This document shows positions 31,821 through 34,117 of a DNA stretch of 34,117 nucleotides, in pieces. Source of the stretch: an uncultured bacterium (GTDB taxonomy: Bacteria; Bacillota; Clostridia; Christensenellales; Borkfalkiaceae). The position numbers were made by a program, and so were the translations under genes. The notes under the pieces were generated by a model, which was not told the origin of the DNA, made no database searches, and was given only the letters and a program-made list of their open reading frames with translations. The number at the start of each line of letters is the position of its first letter. Position 1 is the first letter of the stretch. The DNA lies in the NCBI GenBank assembly GCA_949746255.1, contig CATKAP010000223.1, positions 1-34,117 on the forward strand. Reading direction: 5' to 3'.

Positions 31821-33812
31821 ATGGAAAGATTTTTCGGAGAACTGGATACTTATCTTTTTCACCACGGCACACATTACGAACTCTACAACAAAATGGGCGC
31901 GCATATCCGAGAAGTTGACGGCGTGCGAGGCGTACAGTTTGTTTTATGGGCGCCTAACGCAAGGGCTGTTTGCGTGCTTTCGGACGGTAACGGTTGGACT
32001 CCGTGGCGCGATATAATGGAGAAAAAGGACGACAGTATTTGGGAACTGTTTGTTCCCGGCATGTGCGAAGGCGTTAAATATAAATTTCTCGTAGTTCGCT
32101 CCGACGGGGGCGAAATTATGAAAATCGACCCGTATGCTTTCCGTTCCGAACTTCGTCCCGCAAACGCTTCCGTTGTGGCAAACCTCGATAATTATGTTTG
32201 GGGCGATAAAAAGTGGAGGGCGCAAAAGCATAAGGAAAACTTTCTCGAAAAACCTATGGCTGTTTACGAAGTACATCTCGGCAGTTGGAAAAAAGACCTT
32301 TCCAAGTGGGACGAGGACCAATATTTCGACTACCGCCGCCTTGCGCACGAACTGTGCGATTACGTTAAATATATGGGTTATACCCATGTGGAATTAATGG
32401 GTATATGCGAGTATCCGTTCGATCCGAGTTGGGGATATCAGGTTACGGGGTATTTTTCCCCGACCTCGCGCTACGGCTCGCCCGAAGATTTTATGTATTT
32501 TGTCGACCATATGCACAAAAACGGCATAGGAGTTATTTTGGATTGGGTGCCCGCTCATTTTCCTAAGGACGTTTGGGGGCTTGCAAATTTTGACGGGACT
32601 CCGCTTTACGAATACGCCGATTCTCTCAGAGCTGAATATCCGGAATGGGGAACAAAGGCGTTCGATTTAGGTAAAAAAGAAGTTTCCAACTTTTTAATAG
32701 CTTCTGCGTTTTTCTGGGTGGAAAAATACCATATAGACGCGCTCCGGGTTGACGCGGTTGCGGCAATGCTGTACAACAGTTTCGGCAGACAGAATTGGCG
32801 CCCCAATATGTACGGCGGTAACGAGAATCTTGAAAGCTTTGAGTTTTTCCGCCACTTAAACAGCGTTCTGCGCCAAAAGACCGACGCTTTTATGATTGCC
32901 GAGGATAGCTCCATTATAGAGGGTATTACCAAACCGGCCAAAAAGGGCGGCTTCGGCTTCGGGTTAAAGTGGAATATGGGCTGGATGAACGACAGTATAC
33001 GCTACTACAACACCGACCCCATATTCAGACCGTATCACCACGGATTAATGACGCATACTTTCGAGTATGCCTTCAATGAAAATTATATGCTTGTTCTCTC
33101 GCACGACGAAGTGGTTTACGGTAAGGGCAGCATGATAAACAAGTTCCCCGGAAATTTGCAGGATAAATTCGGAAGTCTGAAAACTTGTTATACGATGCTT
33201 ATGGGGCATCCAGGCAAAAAGCTTTTGTTTATGGGGCAGGACTTCGCGCAGGAAAGAGAGTGGAACTTCAAAACGGGATTGGATTGGTTTTTGTGCGACG
33301 ACGAAGGGCACCGCGATGTTATGAATTGCTACCGCACGCTTTTGCATATTTACGCCTCGCACCCCGTTTTATACAACGACTGCGGCGGACCTTCTACGTT
33401 CGAGTGGGTTCAGAGCGGCGATTATAACCGCAACATATTCTCTTTTATTCGCCGTAACCCGTGGAATTACAATTCCGCGCTGCTGTTCGTATGCAATTTC
33501 GCGCCCGTGGATAGGTGGGATATGGGCGTGGGCGCGCCGGTGGACGGTGTTTACAAACGTATATTTTCTACATATCCCGACGGAAATCCTCTTGAAATAG
33601 AGGCTAAGGAGGAGCTTTGCGACGGAAGAAAATACAAGCTTACCTTCGATTTGCGCCCTTTCGAATCCGTTATTTTCGAAATACCTTTTCATGAAAGCAC
33701 GGAAGAGGAGATAAAGGCGGAAAAGAGCGCTAAATCCAAAGCAAAACGCGCGCATACCGCGGCTAAAAACGATAAATCGCATATTCCTCAGGCGGATAAA
33801 AACAAGGTTTAA
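31821..33812 (+). CDS. glgB: 1,4-alpha-glucan branching enzyme
   Basis: This 663-residue enzyme makes alpha-1,6 branches in glycogen. A CBM48 domain (about 20-110, VQFVLWAPNARAVCVLSDGNGWTPWRD) is followed by the GH13 barrel. Markers include HLGSWKK, HVELMGICEYPFDPSWGYQVTGYFSPTSRYG, the nucleophile in ALRVDAVAAMLY (about 309), the acid in MIAEDSS (about 360; more often AEEST) and VLSHDEVVYGKGSM (about 425). A C-terminal beta domain follows. The last 40 residues are a Lys/Ala/Glu-rich, low-complexity tail not typical of GlgB. The start is ATG 31821, with AGGGGAAG upstream and 10 nt after the GH13 stop; the track start lies inside the GH13 gene. Confidence 0.96.
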   Translation: MERFFGELDTYLFHHGTHYELYNKMGAHIREVDGVRGVQFVLWAPNARAVCVLSDGNGWTPWRDIMEKKDDSIWELFVPGMCEGVKYKFLVVRSDGGEIMKIDPYAFRSELRPANASVVANLDNYVWGDKKWRAQKHKENFLEKPMAVYEVHLGSWKKDLSKWDEDQYFDYRRLAHELCDYVKYMGYTHVELMGICEYPFDPSWGYQVTGYFSPTSRYGSPEDFMYFVDHMHKNGIGVILDWVPAHFPKDVWGLANFDGTPLYEYADSLRAEYPEWGTKAFDLGKKEVSNFLIASAFFWVEKYHIDALRVDAVAAMLYNSFGRQNWRPNMYGGNENLESFEFFRHLNSVLRQKTDAFMIAEDSSIIEGITKPAKKGGFGFGLKWNMGWMNDSIRYYNTDPIFRPYHHGLMTHTFEYAFNENYMLVLSHDEVVYGKGSMINKFPGNLQDKFGSLKTCYTMLMGHPGKKLLFMGQDFAQEREWNFKTGLDWFLCDDEGHRDVMNCYRTLLHIYASHPVLYNDCGGPSTFEWVQSGDYNRNIFSFIRRNPWNYNSALLFVCNFAPVDRWDMGVGAPVDGVYKRIFSTYPDGNPLEIEAKEELCDGRKYKLTFDLRPFESVIFEIPFHESTEEEIKAEKSAKSKAKRAHTAAKNDKSHIPQADKNKV

Positions 33813-33815
33813 TTA

Positions 33816-34115
33816 ATGATAAAAGATTTACAGGAAAAAATTTTAAAATTAAAAAATGAAAAGGATGTCTGTATACTTGCTCACAGCTATATGTCCGAAG
33901 AAATTTGCGAGGTAGCCGATTTTACGGGCGATAGCTTTGCGCTTTCGGTGAAGGCGCAAGCCGTTCCGCAAAACACGGTAATTATGTGCGGCGTACGCTT
34001 TATGGCGGAAACGGTTAAAATGCTTTCTCCGCAAAAAAAAGTGTTGCTTGCAAATTCCGCGGCGGGTTGCCCTATGGGGGAGCAGTTTGACAGAGAAGAT
34101 ATTTTTCAGGTTTAA
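33816..34115 (+). CDS. nadA: Quinolinate synthase, N-terminal part (truncated or frameshifted at window end)
   Basis: The 99 residues match the start of NadA, the [4Fe-4S] enzyme that condenses iminoaspartate and dihydroxyacetone phosphate to quinolinate in NAD synthesis. Visible motifs are CILAHSYMSEEICEVADFTGDSFALS (about 19-44), MCGVRFMAETVKML with the first cluster cysteine (about 64-77), and ANSAAGCPMGEQFDREDIFQV. NadA is normally about 300 residues or more, so two thirds are missing. The frame meets TAA at 34113-34115, two bases before the window end, just where homologues continue with a helix. A one-base insertion in the T-run (GGTTTAAAA) or a contig-end error is the simplest reading; a true pseudogene is possible. 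AAGG precedes the ATG, which is 3 nt after glgB. Confidence 0.88.
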   Translation: MIKDLQEKILKLKNEKDVCILAHSYMSEEICEVADFTGDSFALSVKAQAVPQNTVIMCGVRFMAETVKMLSPQKKVLLANSAAGCPMGEQFDREDIFQV

Positions 34116-34117
34116 AA

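Noticed and set aside
1-34117. CRISPR array or recoded genetic code
   Set aside because: No regularly spaced repeats of 25-40 nt were seen. TGA is used as a stop (for example at 23642-23644 and 27534-27536), so recoding is excluded.

Overview
The window looks like a stretch of chromosome from a moderately AT-rich Gram-positive of the Clostridia type. The evidence is strong GGAGG-type ribosome binding sites, several TTG starts, many hairpin-plus-U-tract terminators, a yybP-ykoY (Mn2+) riboswitch, paired YitT-family membrane proteins, a CotH-family lipoprotein and a WYL regulator. TAA, TAG and TGA all serve as stops, so the standard code applies. No finer taxonomic placement is justified from the sequence alone. 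No insertion sequence, CRISPR array, rRNA or phage gene was seen.

Layout. 25-100 (-): tRNA-Ala(GGC). 424-1368 (+): AEC-family transporter. 1546-4194 (-): a Na+/phosphate-type cotransporter and a CaCA-family cation antiporter, led by a Mn2+ riboswitch with its own promoter and terminator. 4441-6933 (-): WYL regulator and CotH-like lipoprotein, divergent from a 58-codon gene (7121-7297, +) that is too short for the ORF track. 7413-9980 (-): SsuA/NMT1-type ABC importer (binding lipoprotein, ATPase, permease). 10306-14311 (+): valS and a membrane-anchored metallo-beta-lactamase-fold protein. 14396-16298 (-): two tandem YitT paralogues.

The most interesting part is a ten-gene plus-strand operon at 16581-29659. 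It has a near-consensus promoter (TTGACA-17-TAGAAT) and a strong terminator. In order it encodes: (1) a 1157-residue protein joining a ClpB-D2-like AAA+ module, a receiver-like segment and an FtsH-type AAA+/M41 zinc protease; (2) a small protein that may be YbjN/chaperone-like; (3) a TerY-like VWA protein; (4) a PP2C phosphatase with a long coiled-coil tail; (5) a Ser/Thr kinase with three C-terminal repeats; (6,7) two small membrane proteins; (8) a RanBP2-type zinc finger/leucine-rich-repeat tail-anchored protein; (9) a TerD protein with a Cys-rich N-terminus; (10) a CASTOR/POLLUX-like channel with RCK-type domains. VWA+PP2C+kinase is the known TerY-P triad of tellurite-resistance-like (Ter) stress systems. 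The cytosolic protease fusion, the channel and the small membrane proteins make this a strongly expanded version that I do not recognise as described. A reasonable working model, which is inference, is a membrane-linked signalling system in which kinase and phosphatase control a VWA/TerD/AAA+ assembly, ion flux and regulated proteolysis.

29777-34115 (+): an alpha-glucan operon (GH13 neopullulanase-like enzyme and glgB) followed by the start of nadA. nadA runs into a stop codon two bases before the window end; this is probably a frameshift or contig-end error.

Several starts in the ORF track are too long. Promoters or Shine-Dalgarno sites move them to 16298 (YitT), 16581, 20739, 27548, 29777 and 31821.
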